Below are positions 17,534 through 25,699 of a stretch of DNA of 64,000 bases, one piece after another. The position numbers and the translations under genes are program-made. Below the pieces are notes generated by a model. It was not told the origin of the DNA and did not search any database. It worked only from the letters and a program-made list of their open reading frames with translations. Location of the stretch: the NCBI GenBank assembly GCA_903908285.1, contig CAIVRH010000019.1:1-64000 (forward strand), written 5' to 3'. How positions within the stretch are numbered: position 1 is the stretch's first letter; each line of letters opens with the position of its first letter. The DNA comes from an uncultured candidate division Zixibacteria bacterium (GTDB lineage: Bacteria > Zixibacteria > MSB-5A5 > SM1-73).

Positions 17534-17859
17534 ATGACAGCTCCTTGAAATAACTGAAACCCTTTGTAATTCAAAAGACTCAAAAATTTTACGCAGGCAA
17601 AAAGCTGAAGTTGGCGGAAAAAAGATTTAGGGTGTTTTTCGCAAAAATTATTTCATTCATTTGGGGGAATGAAACGTAGTTAAATCTTTTGTGGCGATGG
17701 GACAATAATCAATAAAACGAAAATTCGGTATCAATATTGACCAAAGCGCAGTTAAGGATCAAGCATAAAAGTGGATAAATATCAGTATCCCTTGGAAAGG
17801 ATTATATCAATTGGGGAGAGCTTTTTTGAGGAGAGTGGATATATAGATGATTTGGATGG
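17534..17859. other. Gap between the DUF1573 and QueT-like genes
   Basis: 326 bases with no gene seen. It holds the DUF1573 ribosome site and the extended -10 at 17801. The rest is AT-rich and unremarkable. Confidence 0.5.
17801..17809 (-). promoter_or_regulatory. Candidate extended -10 promoter for the DUF1573 operon
   Basis: On the minus strand, TGATATAAT is an extended -10 (TGnTATAAT). There is no good -35. The start would be near 17794, with a leader of about 260 bases. It is a guess from motif quality only. Confidence 0.3.
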
Positions 17860-18345
17860 TTACAGTTTGAAAATCCTGGCAAGTTTTTCTCTTTTTAAGA
17901 TCACCAGTAATAACGGATATCCCAGGGCAAAACATGCAACCATCTCTCCTAAGGCTATATAAGCGACGGTAAGCCAATAAGGAAGTTGAAACAGAAAATG
18001 AAGATACAGGCTTACCCCCAAAGCATTGATTACAACCGGAGGCAGGGGGGCTAAAATCGGCTTGCGGGTTTTGGAGAGGAGGTAAGTTAATAGCGCAGCC
18101 ATGAGAGTGCATAGACTACCCCCGATTATATCATAAATCCCCAACCCACCATAAGTGTTTGCTACCACACATCCGATGAAAAGACCGGGGACTGAAGCAG
18201 GAGTGAGAAAGGGAAGGATAGTCAGAACCTCGGAGACCCGCACCTGTACCGGTCCGTAACTTATCGGCGCCAGCACGATGGTGAGCACCGCATATAAGCT
18301 GGCGATGATACCGACTTGGGCGATGTATCTGGAAGAAAGGTTCAA
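17860..18345 (-). CDS. QueT-like transporter
   Basis: 161 residues, with about five membrane helices. The N-terminal IAQVGIIASLYAVLTIVLAPISYGPVQVRVSEVLTILPFL (quoted in part: SYGPVQVRVSEVL) is the QueT-family signature; these proteins are ECF S components thought to import queuosine precursors. The only in-frame start is TTG 18345, lying inside a TTCAAG repeat with no ribosome site, and the frame is closed by TGA four codons further up. The repeat may have replaced the natural start, so expression is uncertain. No preQ1 riboswitch was seen upstream. Confidence 0.7.
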   Translation of the reverse strand: MNLSSRYIAQVGIIASLYAVLTIVLAPISYGPVQVRVSEVLTILPFLTPASVPGLFIGCVVANTYGGLGIYDIIGGSLCTLMAALLTYLLSKTRKPILAPLPPVVINALGVSLYLHFLFQLPYWLTVAYIALGEMVACFALGYPLLLVILKREKLARIFKL

Positions 18346-18422
18346 GGGTTCAAAAGTTCAAGGGTTCAAGGGGTCGAGGGTTCAAGTGGAAAGGCGTTCA
18401 AAGTTTAAGGTTCAAGGGTTAT
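18340..18422. repeat. TTCAAG-type degenerate repeat array
   Basis: GGTTCAAGGGTTCAAAAGTTCAAG-like reiterations, then the unit GGAAAGGCGTTCAAAGTTTAAGG (18388-18410). That unit recurs in four related forms between 28298 and 28540. The array fills the gap between the lipoprotein gluzincin and QueT-like genes and touches the coding start of the latter. Confidence 0.6.
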
Positions 18423-19263
18423 CTAATATAAGCAGAGAAGGTTCATTTGTTCCATAGTTACGTAAAAAGTTGTGCCATTCTTGTTCGAAATCGTCTATGC
18501 TTATGTTGTAGACTTCGTAGAATACTTGTTTGTAATTGCCTTCGTGTGCTTTCGAGTAGAAAATTTTAAATCTTTCCAGACCGTATTGGTCTGTTAAATA
18601 ACGGACAAAAGAGCCGCATATAGTATATTCATTCCAAGCTTCATTAGTTAGCCGAATCTCATTAAATAAATCGTTACTTGCCAAAATTTCTAAAGGAATC
18701 ATTTCATTGAAATAAATTAGAATCTGTGTTTGGCTATACAAATCCAACTTACCTGATGAGTCTTTGTTATAAGCACGTTCTATTGATACTGCAACTCCCT
18801 CAGAAAGAAAATTCCAATCTGATGAGCCTATAGTATTATCAGTAATCACATGAACAGTTTCATGAGCATTCAATTCAGTATGATTAGAACCATATATCTC
18901 AGCAATACATTGGAAATCTTGCTCAACGAATCCTGCAAAGTCAGTGCCCGTATTAGAGGTCAAATCCTCCTGAGAATTGTAAAGATAATAATAAATCTTC
19001 GCACGGAAATCAACTTGTAATTGCACCAAGACATCTTCGAAGCAACTATCCAGATCCCTGGAGAGTTCTTTGATATTATCGGAAGCAGGAGAGCCAGGGC
19101 GGTAATAGATGAAATAATGAGTACTTTCGGTCATTTGCCAGTTGGTGTCTTTCTCATACAATTCAGGAAACAGTACTTTAGAGGCATCACATCCTATTAT
19201 CATTATAACTAGGAGTACAAGTCCAATATAAAGACGCTTTTTATCGGTATTAATTGAGCACAT
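18412..19263 (-). CDS. Lipoprotein with gluzincin (peptidase MA-like) domain
   Basis: 283 residues. A hydrophobic leader (LYIGLVLLVIMIIGC) ends in a lipobox-like cysteine near 25, so the protein is probably lipid-anchored. The body has the zinc motif HETVH near 134-138 and, some 20 residues later, FLSEGVAVSIE, which supplies a glutamate ligand, the layout of peptidase MA-like gluzincins. FVRYLTDQYGLERFKIFY near 218 is also typical of that group. It would be a periplasmic or surface metallopeptidase of unknown substrate. The ATG has no evident ribosome site. It follows the barrel-protein gene by 15 bases, so the two form an operon. Confidence 0.7.
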   Translation of the reverse strand: MCSINTDKKRLYIGLVLLVIMIIGCDASKVLFPELYEKDTNWQMTESTHYFIYYRPGSPASDNIKELSRDLDSCFEDVLVQLQVDFRAKIYYYLYNSQEDLTSNTGTDFAGFVEQDFQCIAEIYGSNHTELNAHETVHVITDNTIGSSDWNFLSEGVAVSIERAYNKDSSGKLDLYSQTQILIYFNEMIPLEILASNDLFNEIRLTNEAWNEYTICGSFVRYLTDQYGLERFKIFYSKAHEGNYKQVFYEVYNISIDDFEQEWHNFLRNYGTNEPSLLILDNP

Positions 19264-19278
19264 ACAATAATCGTTTAA

Positions 19279-20085
19279 TTAGAAATGATATTTTAAGCTC
19301 ACCAACAAGGATCTCATTAGAAATGAGCCATATGGATAGACCCTTTCTCGGTCATAAGTCATTTTATGAGATCGGCCATAAGCCAATGCTTCCCTGTCAA
19401 GTTGAAAACATATTTGGTAATTGCCTGAAATCCTATATTGAAAGTACAAACAGGTGGTTATCTTTACCCAAGAAAGGTAGGTTTTATCACTGAAAGCATC
19501 ATCGGAAAGCAAAGTCCCGGTGCTGGCACATGGTAGGGTCACAGTAGAAGCGAGGCTCAGTCCAATGTTGGACCGGCTTCGGCTCCAGCTCAAATCCAAT
19601 TTGGGGCCGATTCCCAGATATCGATCTTCATACTTGTTGAACTTCCCAGGACTTATTTCAATTTTCTGATCGATTTCTACATTCTCTAAAGTTGCACCCA
19701 AACCCCAGAGAAATCCCCGTTTTTTTCCATGACCTGAATTGCTCCACAAAAAATCATATTTAAACCCCCAAATCGAGAAGTTGTTCCTTCCCCATCTTTT
19801 TTCATCATTTATACTGATGTATGTAGATTTCCCGTAACTAAAACCGAATCCCAATAGGAATTTCCCAATATTCAATTCATAATTAAACGATACCAGCGGC
19901 ATGGTGGTTTTCCATACGATCGGAAAATCGAGGAAGCTTTTTTGGAGGTTCAAGTAGGAAATTCCGAATTCTATACTCTGATCGTTGTTCGATATGAGTT
20001 CTGCGGATGGCGCTGACTTTACCGGATAAATTAAGCAAAACAGAACCAGTACCAATATTGGATATGATGCCGGATAGCCCTTCAA
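19279..20085 (-). CDS. Outer-membrane beta-barrel-like protein
   Basis: About 268 residues with a signal peptide (ILVLVLFCLIYPVKSAPS). After it come alternating amphipathic strands rich in aromatic residues (FGISYLNL, VSFNYELNIGKFLLGFGFSYG, YDFLWSNSGHGKKRGFLWGLGATLE), ending in LLVSLKYHF with a terminal phenylalanine, as in outer-membrane barrels. No closer family was recognised. The start chosen is TTG 20085, six bases after GAGG; another TTG at 20097 is in frame. Predicted outer membrane, function unknown. The lipoprotein peptidase gene follows directly, so a joint surface role is possible. Confidence 0.6.
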   Translation of the reverse strand: MKGYPASYPILVLVLFCLIYPVKSAPSAELISNNDQSIEFGISYLNLQKSFLDFPIVWKTTMPLVSFNYELNIGKFLLGFGFSYGKSTYISINDEKRWGRNNFSIWGFKYDFLWSNSGHGKKRGFLWGLGATLENVEIDQKIEISPGKFNKYEDRYLGIGPKLDLSWSRSRSNIGLSLASTVTLPCASTGTLLSDDAFSDKTYLSWVKITTCLYFQYRISGNYQICFQLDREALAYGRSHKMTYDRERVYPYGSFLMRSLLVSLKYHF

Positions 20086-20165
20086 TTTATTCCTCAATAA
20101 CAGATGTTATACCTAACTTTGTATCTAAAATGCTATCCTCCGGCTTTTTTGTCAACAAAAAAAGC

Positions 20166-20193
20166 TTGCCTTTGGGTTGAAACTTGATAATAT
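20166..20193 (+). promoter_or_regulatory. Candidate promoter of purD
   Basis: TTGCCT (20166-20171), 16 bases, TAATAT (20188-20193), with a start near 20200 and a leader of about 44 bases. A GCTTTTTTGT/ACAAAAAAAGC inverted repeat (20143-20165) lies just upstream, between the divergent genes. Confidence 0.4.
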
Positions 20194-20243
20194 TGAAGCC
20201 GTATGAACAAAAGTAAATAACCTCTACTTGCGGAGATCGGGCT

Positions 20244-21530
20244 ATGAAAATTATGGTGATAGGCAGCGGTGGAAGAGAACACGCCATGGTATGGAAACTT
20301 TCCTTGAGTCCACTGATCGATAAACTCTATGCCGCACCCGGGAATGCGGGAATGGCGGATTTGGCTGAATGCGTCGATATCAAGGCAAATGATTTAACCC
20401 GGTTAGCGGATTTTGCCCAAAACAACTCCATCGATCTAACCGTGGTGGGACCGGAACTCCCCCTGACTTTGGGGATTGTGGATGAATTCGAGAAACGGAA
20501 ATTGAAGATCCTCGGACCAACCAAATCAGCCGCGGAGATCGAGGGGAGCAAGGTGTTTGCCAAGGAATTCATGCAAAAGTATCATATCCCCACCGCCAGC
20601 TTTAAGGTTTTCGATAATCCCAACCAGGCTTCCGATTTTGTGAAATCCTCCGAGCTTCCCTTGGTGATCAAAGCCGATGGCCTGGCCGCGGGAAAAGGAG
20701 TAGTGGTGGTGGAGGATGAGCCATTGGCACTTTCCACTATACAAAAAATGATGGTGGAAAAAGTCTTTGGGGATGCGGGCAGCCGAATAGTGGTGGAGGA
20801 TTTTTTGGAGGGGGAGGAGATCACCATCCTGGCTTTTACGGACGGCGAGACCATTCTTCCCATGCTTTCATCCCAGGATCATAAAAGGATATTCGATGGC
20901 GACAGAGGTCCCAATACTGGCGGGATGGGGGCATATGCTCCAACCACTATTGTGGATGATAGAATGATGAAGACCATCAGCGAAGAAATCCTGGAACCCA
21001 CCTTGGCCGGATTAAAAAAAGAGGGGAGACTTTTTAAAGGAATTCTATACGCCGGGTTGATGCTGACCGAGCGCGGTCCCAAGGTGATGGAATTCAACTG
21101 CCGGTTTGGCGATCCGGAGACGCAGGTGATCCTGCCGCTGCTTAAAAGCGATTTGGCAGAGATATTCTTGTCCATCGTGGACGGAGAGCTTTCCCTAGAA
21201 GATGTGGAATGGGACGACAGATTCGCCGTATGCGTGGTGGTGGCCTCTGGCGGTTACCCGGAAAAATACGAAGGGGATAAGGAGATCTTCGGGTTGAGCA
21301 AAGCCAGGTTGATGGAGGATGTTTTAGTTTTCCACGCCGGGACCAAAAGGCAGAAAGACAGAATCTTTACCAATGGCGGGAGAGTGTTGGGGGTAACCGC
21401 CATCGATAGCGGCATGGAAAATGCGATACAAAAAGCTTATATGGCGATCGACAAGATAAGAATGGATGGGATGCAATATCGAAAAGATATAGGTCATAAA
21501 GCCACCTGGGTGAAGAAGGCACCCTGGTGA
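20244..21530 (+). CDS. purD: Phosphoribosylamine-glycine ligase
   Basis: Second step of purine synthesis: joins glycine to phosphoribosylamine with ATP. 428 residues, normal length. The opening MKIMVIGSGGREHAM, VGPELPLTLGIVD near 74, the ATP-grasp glycine loop KADGLAAGKGVVV near 145-157, PNTGGMGAYAP near 225, and MEFNCRFGDPETQ near 283 are all family landmarks. GGAGA lies before the ATG. purE follows 128 bases downstream on the same strand, so the pair probably forms a small purine unit. Cytoplasmic. Confidence 0.96.
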   Translation: MKIMVIGSGGREHAMVWKLSLSPLIDKLYAAPGNAGMADLAECVDIKANDLTRLADFAQNNSIDLTVVGPELPLTLGIVDEFEKRKLKILGPTKSAAEIEGSKVFAKEFMQKYHIPTASFKVFDNPNQASDFVKSSELPLVIKADGLAAGKGVVVVEDEPLALSTIQKMMVEKVFGDAGSRIVVEDFLEGEEITILAFTDGETILPMLSSQDHKRIFDGDRGPNTGGMGAYAPTTIVDDRMMKTISEEILEPTLAGLKKEGRLFKGILYAGLMLTERGPKVMEFNCRFGDPETQVILPLLKSDLAEIFLSIVDGELSLEDVEWDDRFAVCVVVASGGYPEKYEGDKEIFGLSKARLMEDVLVFHAGTKRQKDRIFTNGGRVLGVTAIDSGMENAIQKAYMAIDKIRMDGMQYRKDIGHKATWVKKAPW

Positions 21531-21658
21531 GTCAAAACCGGTGCCTGGGATTTGAGCACTGGGGACCAGTAAAGATGGATTCATATTGTGGTTCGGTAAT
21601 ACCGAGGGATGAGCTTAAATCTTGAGTTTATAGATAAATCTGTCAAGAGGGGATAATA

Positions 21659-22123
21659 ATGCCGGTTCCAAAAGTTCTGATAGTGATGGGGAGTAAGAAG
21701 GATCAGGAAGTTATGCTTAAGGGGGCAGAGATTTTGGAAAAATTCAAGATTCCATATCAGATGGAGATCAGCTCTGCTCACCGCAATCCGGATAAGACTA
21801 AAAAATTAGCCCAGAGCGCTGAAAAGAAGGGGATAAAGGTGGTTATCGCCGGTGCGGGAATGGCAGCTCACCTTCCGGGAGTGATTGCCTCTTTGACCAA
21901 TCTGCCGGTCATAGGTGTTCCTTTGAACGCCTCTCCGCTTTCCGGAGTGGACTCGCTTTTTTCCATAGTCCAGATGCCGTCAGGCATCCCGGTGGCAACC
22001 ATGGCTATCGGAGAAGCCGGAGCAAAGAATGCCGCTATATTTGCCGCCGAAATTTTGGCTTTATCGGACAAGCGGGTAAAAAAATATTTAGACGAGTTTA
22101 GAAAGGAATTAACAGGAAAATAA
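21659..22123 (+). CDS. purE: N5-carboxyaminoimidazole ribonucleotide mutase
   Basis: Moves the carboxyl group of N5-CAIR to C4 in purine synthesis. 154 residues, the size of class I PurE. VLIVMGSKKDQEVM (6-19), SSAHRNPDKT near 40 with the catalytic histidine, and GAGMAAHLPGVIASLTNLPVIGVP (in part: GMAAHLPG) near 68-75 are conserved. The following helix keeps the class I pattern with VDSLFSIVQMPSGIPVATM. AGAGGGG precedes the ATG. No purK is seen nearby, so the partner would be encoded elsewhere. Confidence 0.95.
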   Translation: MPVPKVLIVMGSKKDQEVMLKGAEILEKFKIPYQMEISSAHRNPDKTKKLAQSAEKKGIKVVIAGAGMAAHLPGVIASLTNLPVIGVPLNASPLSGVDSLFSIVQMPSGIPVATMAIGEAGAKNAAIFAAEILALSDKRVKKYLDEFRKELTGK

Positions 22124-22182
22124 CCCGGTTGTTTTTCGTACAAACATCCCAAGTCAATAAAGTAATATGTTTCTACTTTATT

Positions 22183-22227
22183 CCCCCTCACCTATGTCCT
22201 CTCCCCAAAGGGGAGAGGATAAGTGAG
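22183..22227. repeat. Dispersed CTCTCC/GGAGAG palindrome, copy 4
   Basis: The cleanest copy: CCTCTCCCC AAA GGGGAGAGG (22198-22218) gives a nine-pair stem, preceded by CCCCTCACCTATGT. It sits between purE and the LemA gene. A + strand terminator is unlikely without a T run. Confidence 0.65.
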
Positions 22228-22251
22228 AAAGAAAAGTGAAAAGGAGGAAAC

Positions 22252-22818
22252 ATGGGAGCGGTTTTGGTAGTTTTATTATTCATTTTTATCGTTCTGGGCA
22301 TACCCATTCTGATCATCATCGGTCTGTACAACCGGCTGATCAAACTGAGAAATCAATCGGATAATGCCTGGCACCAGATAGACGTTCAATTACAGAAAAG
22401 GGCGGATTTGGTCCCCAATTTGGTGGAGACGGTCAAAGGTTATGCCGCTCACGAAAAGGGAGTGTTCGAAGCGGTAACCAAAGCCAGATCCATATATTCC
22501 CAGGCGGGCACGGTCCAGGAGAAAGCCGAGGCAACCAATATGATGACCTCTGCTTTAAAAACCCTTTTCGCGGTGGTGGAGAACTACCCCGAGCTTAAAG
22601 CCAATCAGAATTTCCTTATGCTGCAAGAGGAGCTTGCCGGAATCGAGAGCAAGATTGCCTATGCCCGGCAGTTTTATAATGATATGGTATTATCCTTCAA
22701 CAACGCCCAGCAGGTATTCCCGGCGAATATCATTGCCGGCTGGTTTGGCTTTAAACCCCGGGAATATTTCCAAATCGAAGAGACCAAAAGGGAAGCTCCC
22801 AAGGTGGATTTTAAATAA
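22252..22818 (+). CDS. LemA family protein
   Basis: 188 residues. One N-terminal membrane helix ([23 protein letters not shown]) is followed by a long helical hairpin domain with the LemA signature [37 protein letters not shown] (in part: [16 protein letters not shown], about 54-69) and the C-terminal [10 protein letters not shown]-like segment [13 protein letters not shown]. LemA proteins are inner-membrane proteins of unclear role, often paired with M48 peptidases, as is the case here 218 bases downstream. AAAGGAGG lies six bases before the ATG. Confidence 0.92.
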   Translation: MGAVLVVLLFIFIVLGIPILIIIGLYNRLIKLRNQSDNAWHQIDVQLQKRADLVPNLVETVKGYAAHEKGVFEAVTKARSIYSQAGTVQEKAEATNMMTSALKTLFAVVENYPELKANQNFLMLQEELAGIESKIAYARQFYNDMVLSFNNAQQVFPANIIAGWFGFKPREYFQIEETKREAPKVDFK

Positions 22819-22936
22819 TATAGTTTGGGGGCGTATCAAGCTCTTAGCTCGAGTAATGGTTTGGATACTCAAATGCGTTTTATAAATATAATTGTCTTTT
22901 GCAAAATTTACCTTATCAGTAGATAAAATTGTTGTT

Positions 22937-22978
22937 TGGGGCGGGATGACGGAGACCCGTAGGGAATTCCCGCCCCTA
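22937..22978. repeat. GGGGCGGGA/TCCCGCCCC palindrome
   Basis: GGGGCGGGA at the left and TCCCGCCCC at the right, separated by about 22 bases that include GACGGAGACCCGTAGGG. A long imperfect hairpin between the LemA and M48 genes. Different in sequence from the CTCTCC family; a dispersed repeat or hairpin with no T run. Confidence 0.4.
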
Positions 22979-23035
22979 TGTATAATGATAATATACCAAT
23001 TAAAGTGCAAAATATTTTGTCCGGTTATTTGATTT

Positions 23036-23923
23036 ATGATATACCAGCAGATTGCAGCCAACCGCAGAAACAGCTTTTTATTGATTTTCCTTTTTATTGT
23101 TTTTTTCCTGTTGTTAGGCTGGGTGTTCGGGAAGGCATATAACGCCGGAGGGGTGGGGATTGGAATGGCTCTTCTGGTGGCTATTTTCATCTCATTTATA
23201 ACCTTCTTCTACGGCGATAAGATGGTGCTGGGGATAAGCCATGCCCAACCGGTAGACCCAAAAGAAAATCCATATCTATCGAATGTGGTGGAGGGACTGG
23301 CTATTGCTGCGGGAGTTCCCCCACCCAAATGCTATATCATCGAGGACACCGCTCCGAATGCATTTACAACGGGAAGAGACCCGAAGAATTCCTCTATCGT
23401 GGTCACTACCGGACTACTGCAGAAGATGAATCGTTTGGAGCTGGAAGGGGTAATCGCTCATGAGATGTCGCATATCAAGAATTATGATATCCGATATTCA
23501 ATGCTGGTGGTGATTTTAGTGGGGACTATCGCGCTTCTCTCCGATTGGATGGGGAGGAGTTTTTTTTATGGAGGAAGAAGGGGAAGAAGGGGAGGAGGAG
23601 CAGGGGGAGGGATCTTTGTGCTCTTGGCATTGGTTCTGGCAATTTTAGCCCCCTTAGTTGCCCAGTTGATTCGCTTTGCCATATCCCGGCAAAGAGAATA
23701 CTTGGCAGACGCCAATGGCGCTCTTTTAACCAGATATCCGGAGGGATTGGCCTCCGCACTGGAAAAGATCTCCAAGGATACCGAGCCTTTGGAGGTGGCG
23801 AACAAAGCTACGGCACATCTTTACATAATCAATCCGCTTTTGGATCATAGAAGCAAACTAAACGATCTTTTTTCCACCCACCCGCCGGTGGAGGAGAGAA
23901 TCAAAAGATTAAAATCGATGTAG
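23036..23923 (+). CDS. M48 family membrane metallopeptidase (HtpX-like)
   Basis: 295 residues. Membrane helices are near 14-32 and 40-58; the zinc motif HEMSH is at 142-146 and the third ligand glutamate is in REYLADANGA near 222. Further helices (157-172 and about 193-215) flank a basic, glycine-rich cytoplasmic-looking loop (GRRGRRGGGAGGG). The C-terminus DLFSTHPPVEERIKRL is a M48 hallmark. HtpX-type peptidases degrade damaged membrane proteins. It is paired with LemA. The start is ATG 23036; no strong ribosome site is seen. Not necessarily orthologous to E. coli HtpX. Confidence 0.9.
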   Translation: MIYQQIAANRRNSFLLIFLFIVFFLLLGWVFGKAYNAGGVGIGMALLVAIFISFITFFYGDKMVLGISHAQPVDPKENPYLSNVVEGLAIAAGVPPPKCYIIEDTAPNAFTTGRDPKNSSIVVTTGLLQKMNRLELEGVIAHEMSHIKNYDIRYSMLVVILVGTIALLSDWMGRSFFYGGRRGRRGGGAGGGIFVLLALVLAILAPLVAQLIRFAISRQREYLADANGALLTRYPEGLASALEKISKDTEPLEVANKATAHLYIINPLLDHRSKLNDLFSTHPPVEERIKRLKSM

Positions 23924-23933
23924 GGACGATTAT

Positions 23934-23990
23934 ACCTCCTCTCCCTGGCCCTGCAAAGCATGCATACGCATCTCCCTGGAGAGGAGATAA
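23934..23990. repeat. Dispersed CTCTCC/GGAGAG palindrome, copy 5
   Basis: ACCTCCTCTCCCTGGCCCTG, a central GCATGCATACGC stretch and TCTCCCTGGAGAGGAGAT. The arms CTCCTCTCC and GGAGAGGAG pair, with GCATGC palindromic in the loop. It lies between the M48 and GlmU-like genes. Confidence 0.5.
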
Positions 23991-24046
23991 TGCAGTTTGG
24001 CTCGCTATGAGAAATCGTTGATCTTGAATTGATAAGGAGATTCAAT

Positions 24047-25327
24047 ATGTCCAAGAAACTATTCATTTTCGAAGACGATAAATATGATCGATTTTTCCCC
24101 CTAACTTGCAACCGTCCGGTGTATGAGCTTTTATGCGGCATTATGCGGATCAAGGGAAAGATCAGCCACGTTTTTCCCGGGGTGGAGGTGATACTTCTTT
24201 GTCGGGATTATCTGGAAAGAGTTCTGATAACTCGAACCAGACAAAAAGTAAACCAATTTGAGGTCAAAAAAGACGACGAGATTCTTCTGATCAATGGAAG
24301 GGTGCTTCCCCCGGGCGATTTTTCGGAAAAAGTGAATTTCTCGAACCGGGAGAGCTTTTTCTTTTCGGGGGACGATTTGGTCGGCTGGGCAGGCAAAGGA
24401 GAGGTTTTCGGGAAATATAAAGCATTTTTTCAATCCTTGTATGTTAGGGATCAGATCAGATCTCAAAAATCCAAGCTTACCGTCACGGAGATAGATGTCA
24501 AACCGGTAAACTACCTGTGGGATTTGATTTCCCAGAACGGGAATCAGATCGAAGCTGATTTCGCCAGGTTGAAACCTTCTTTAGATTTCAAGAACATGTT
24601 TAAGCATTGCCAGGTTGACGATGACTCGTTGATCTACGAAATGGAAAAAGTATACATCGGTCCAGGCTCGCAGGTAGAAGGACAGGCGGTGTTGGATGCC
24701 CGGTCGGGTTCGATATTCATTGGAGAGAAGGTCAATATCCAGCCTCATACCCTGGTAAAAGGACCATGTTATGTTGGAGATGGCTCTGTTTTGACCGGAG
24801 GCAAAATCAGAGAAGGAACCAGCATCGGACCGGTTTGCCGGGTCGGCGGAGAAGTGGATAACTCCGTTTTTCTGGGGTACTCCAACAAATACCACGAGGG
24901 ATTTTTGGGGCATGCCTATACCGGCGAATGGGTGAATCTGGGTGCTTTGACCACCAACAGCGATCTTAAGAATAATTACAGCACGGTAAAGGTGATGATG
25001 GGGGGGGAGACAGTCGATTCGGGATTGACCAAGGTAGGGTCGTTTATCGGCGATCATGTGAAAACAGGAATCGGCACTCTTTTGAACACCGGGATTTCCA
25101 TAGGCTTTGCCTCCAACGTATTCGGCGGTGGGATGCTCAAATCCAAATATATCCCTGCATTTTTCTGGGGGAGTGCGGAAAAACAGGAGGTATACGAATT
25201 TTCCAAAGCACTGCAGACCATCCGGGTGGTGATGGAGAGAAGAGGGGTAGAATTAAATGGGGATGAAGAAAATCTATTCAAGAAGATCTACGAATTGACC
25301 GAAAAAGAAAGAGGAAAGCTAAGTTAG
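24047..25327 (+). CDS. GlmU-like putative sugar nucleotidyltransferase / left-handed beta-helix protein
   Basis: 426 residues from ATG 24047, six bases after AAGGAGA. The N-terminal half (1-190) matches the putative sugar nucleotidyltransferase group (opening KLFIFEDDKYDRFFPLTCNRPVYEL) but lacks the usual LAAGxGTRM nucleotide loop. The C-terminal half (about 200-385) is a left-handed beta-helix with hexapeptide turns (IYIGPGSQVEG, ARSGSIFIGEKVNI, GEWVNLGALTTNSDLKNNYS), as in GlmU acyltransferase domains. It probably modifies or binds nucleotide sugars; acyl transfer versus nucleotidyl transfer cannot be settled from sequence. galT and glgA follow behind a separate promoter. Confidence 0.75.
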   Translation: MSKKLFIFEDDKYDRFFPLTCNRPVYELLCGIMRIKGKISHVFPGVEVILLCRDYLERVLITRTRQKVNQFEVKKDDEILLINGRVLPPGDFSEKVNFSNRESFFFSGDDLVGWAGKGEVFGKYKAFFQSLYVRDQIRSQKSKLTVTEIDVKPVNYLWDLISQNGNQIEADFARLKPSLDFKNMFKHCQVDDDSLIYEMEKVYIGPGSQVEGQAVLDARSGSIFIGEKVNIQPHTLVKGPCYVGDGSVLTGGKIREGTSIGPVCRVGGEVDNSVFLGYSNKYHEGFLGHAYTGEWVNLGALTTNSDLKNNYSTVKVMMGGETVDSGLTKVGSFIGDHVKTGIGTLLNTGISIGFASNVFGGGMLKSKYIPAFFWGSAEKQEVYEFSKALQTIRVVMERRGVELNGDEENLFKKIYELTEKERGKLS

Positions 25328-25616
25328 AGGGCGGGCGGGATTAATATGGTGGATCGGATATTTTAGGTTTTATCCTCAAGAGTGGGAATTGGAACTTGCC
25401 TGATTGAGTGGTTATAAAGAAGTCGTCCAGATTTCAAGAATATTAGAATATTCAGATGTTATCCCCAAGAAAAGTATTGGAGTGTTCACAAGAGATATTG
25501 AGGCAAGACCGAATGCGCATTGAAGATGAAGGGGGTCTTACGTCTTTTGCCTGGTTAAAACAGAAGGAAACAGACGGACATGAATACAAATACAGGTGAC
25601 AATAGATAATATTATG
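25328..25616. other. Gap upstream of galT
   Basis: About 290 bases with no gene recognised. Several short frames run 25-30 codons with no ribosome site. The next feature is the galT promoter at 25617. Confidence 0.4.
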
Positions 25617-25645
25617 TTGACAAGATTGCTTCAGGTTTATATCAT
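25617..25645 (+). promoter_or_regulatory. Sigma70 promoter of the galT-glgA operon
   Basis: TTGACA (25617-25622), 17 bases, TATCAT (25640-25645). The start would be near 25652, about 48 bases before the galT GTG. One of the best promoter matches in the window. Confidence 0.7.
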
Positions 25646-25699
25646 TTACGCCAAGTTGTTGAATATGGTTTCTAAAAACCCCCTTTGCAGGAGGTAAGA

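Noticed and set aside
18346-18412. preQ1 riboswitch upstream of the QueT-like gene
   Set aside because: The space is filled by TTCAAG repeats, with no hairpin plus A-rich tail of the preQ1 type.
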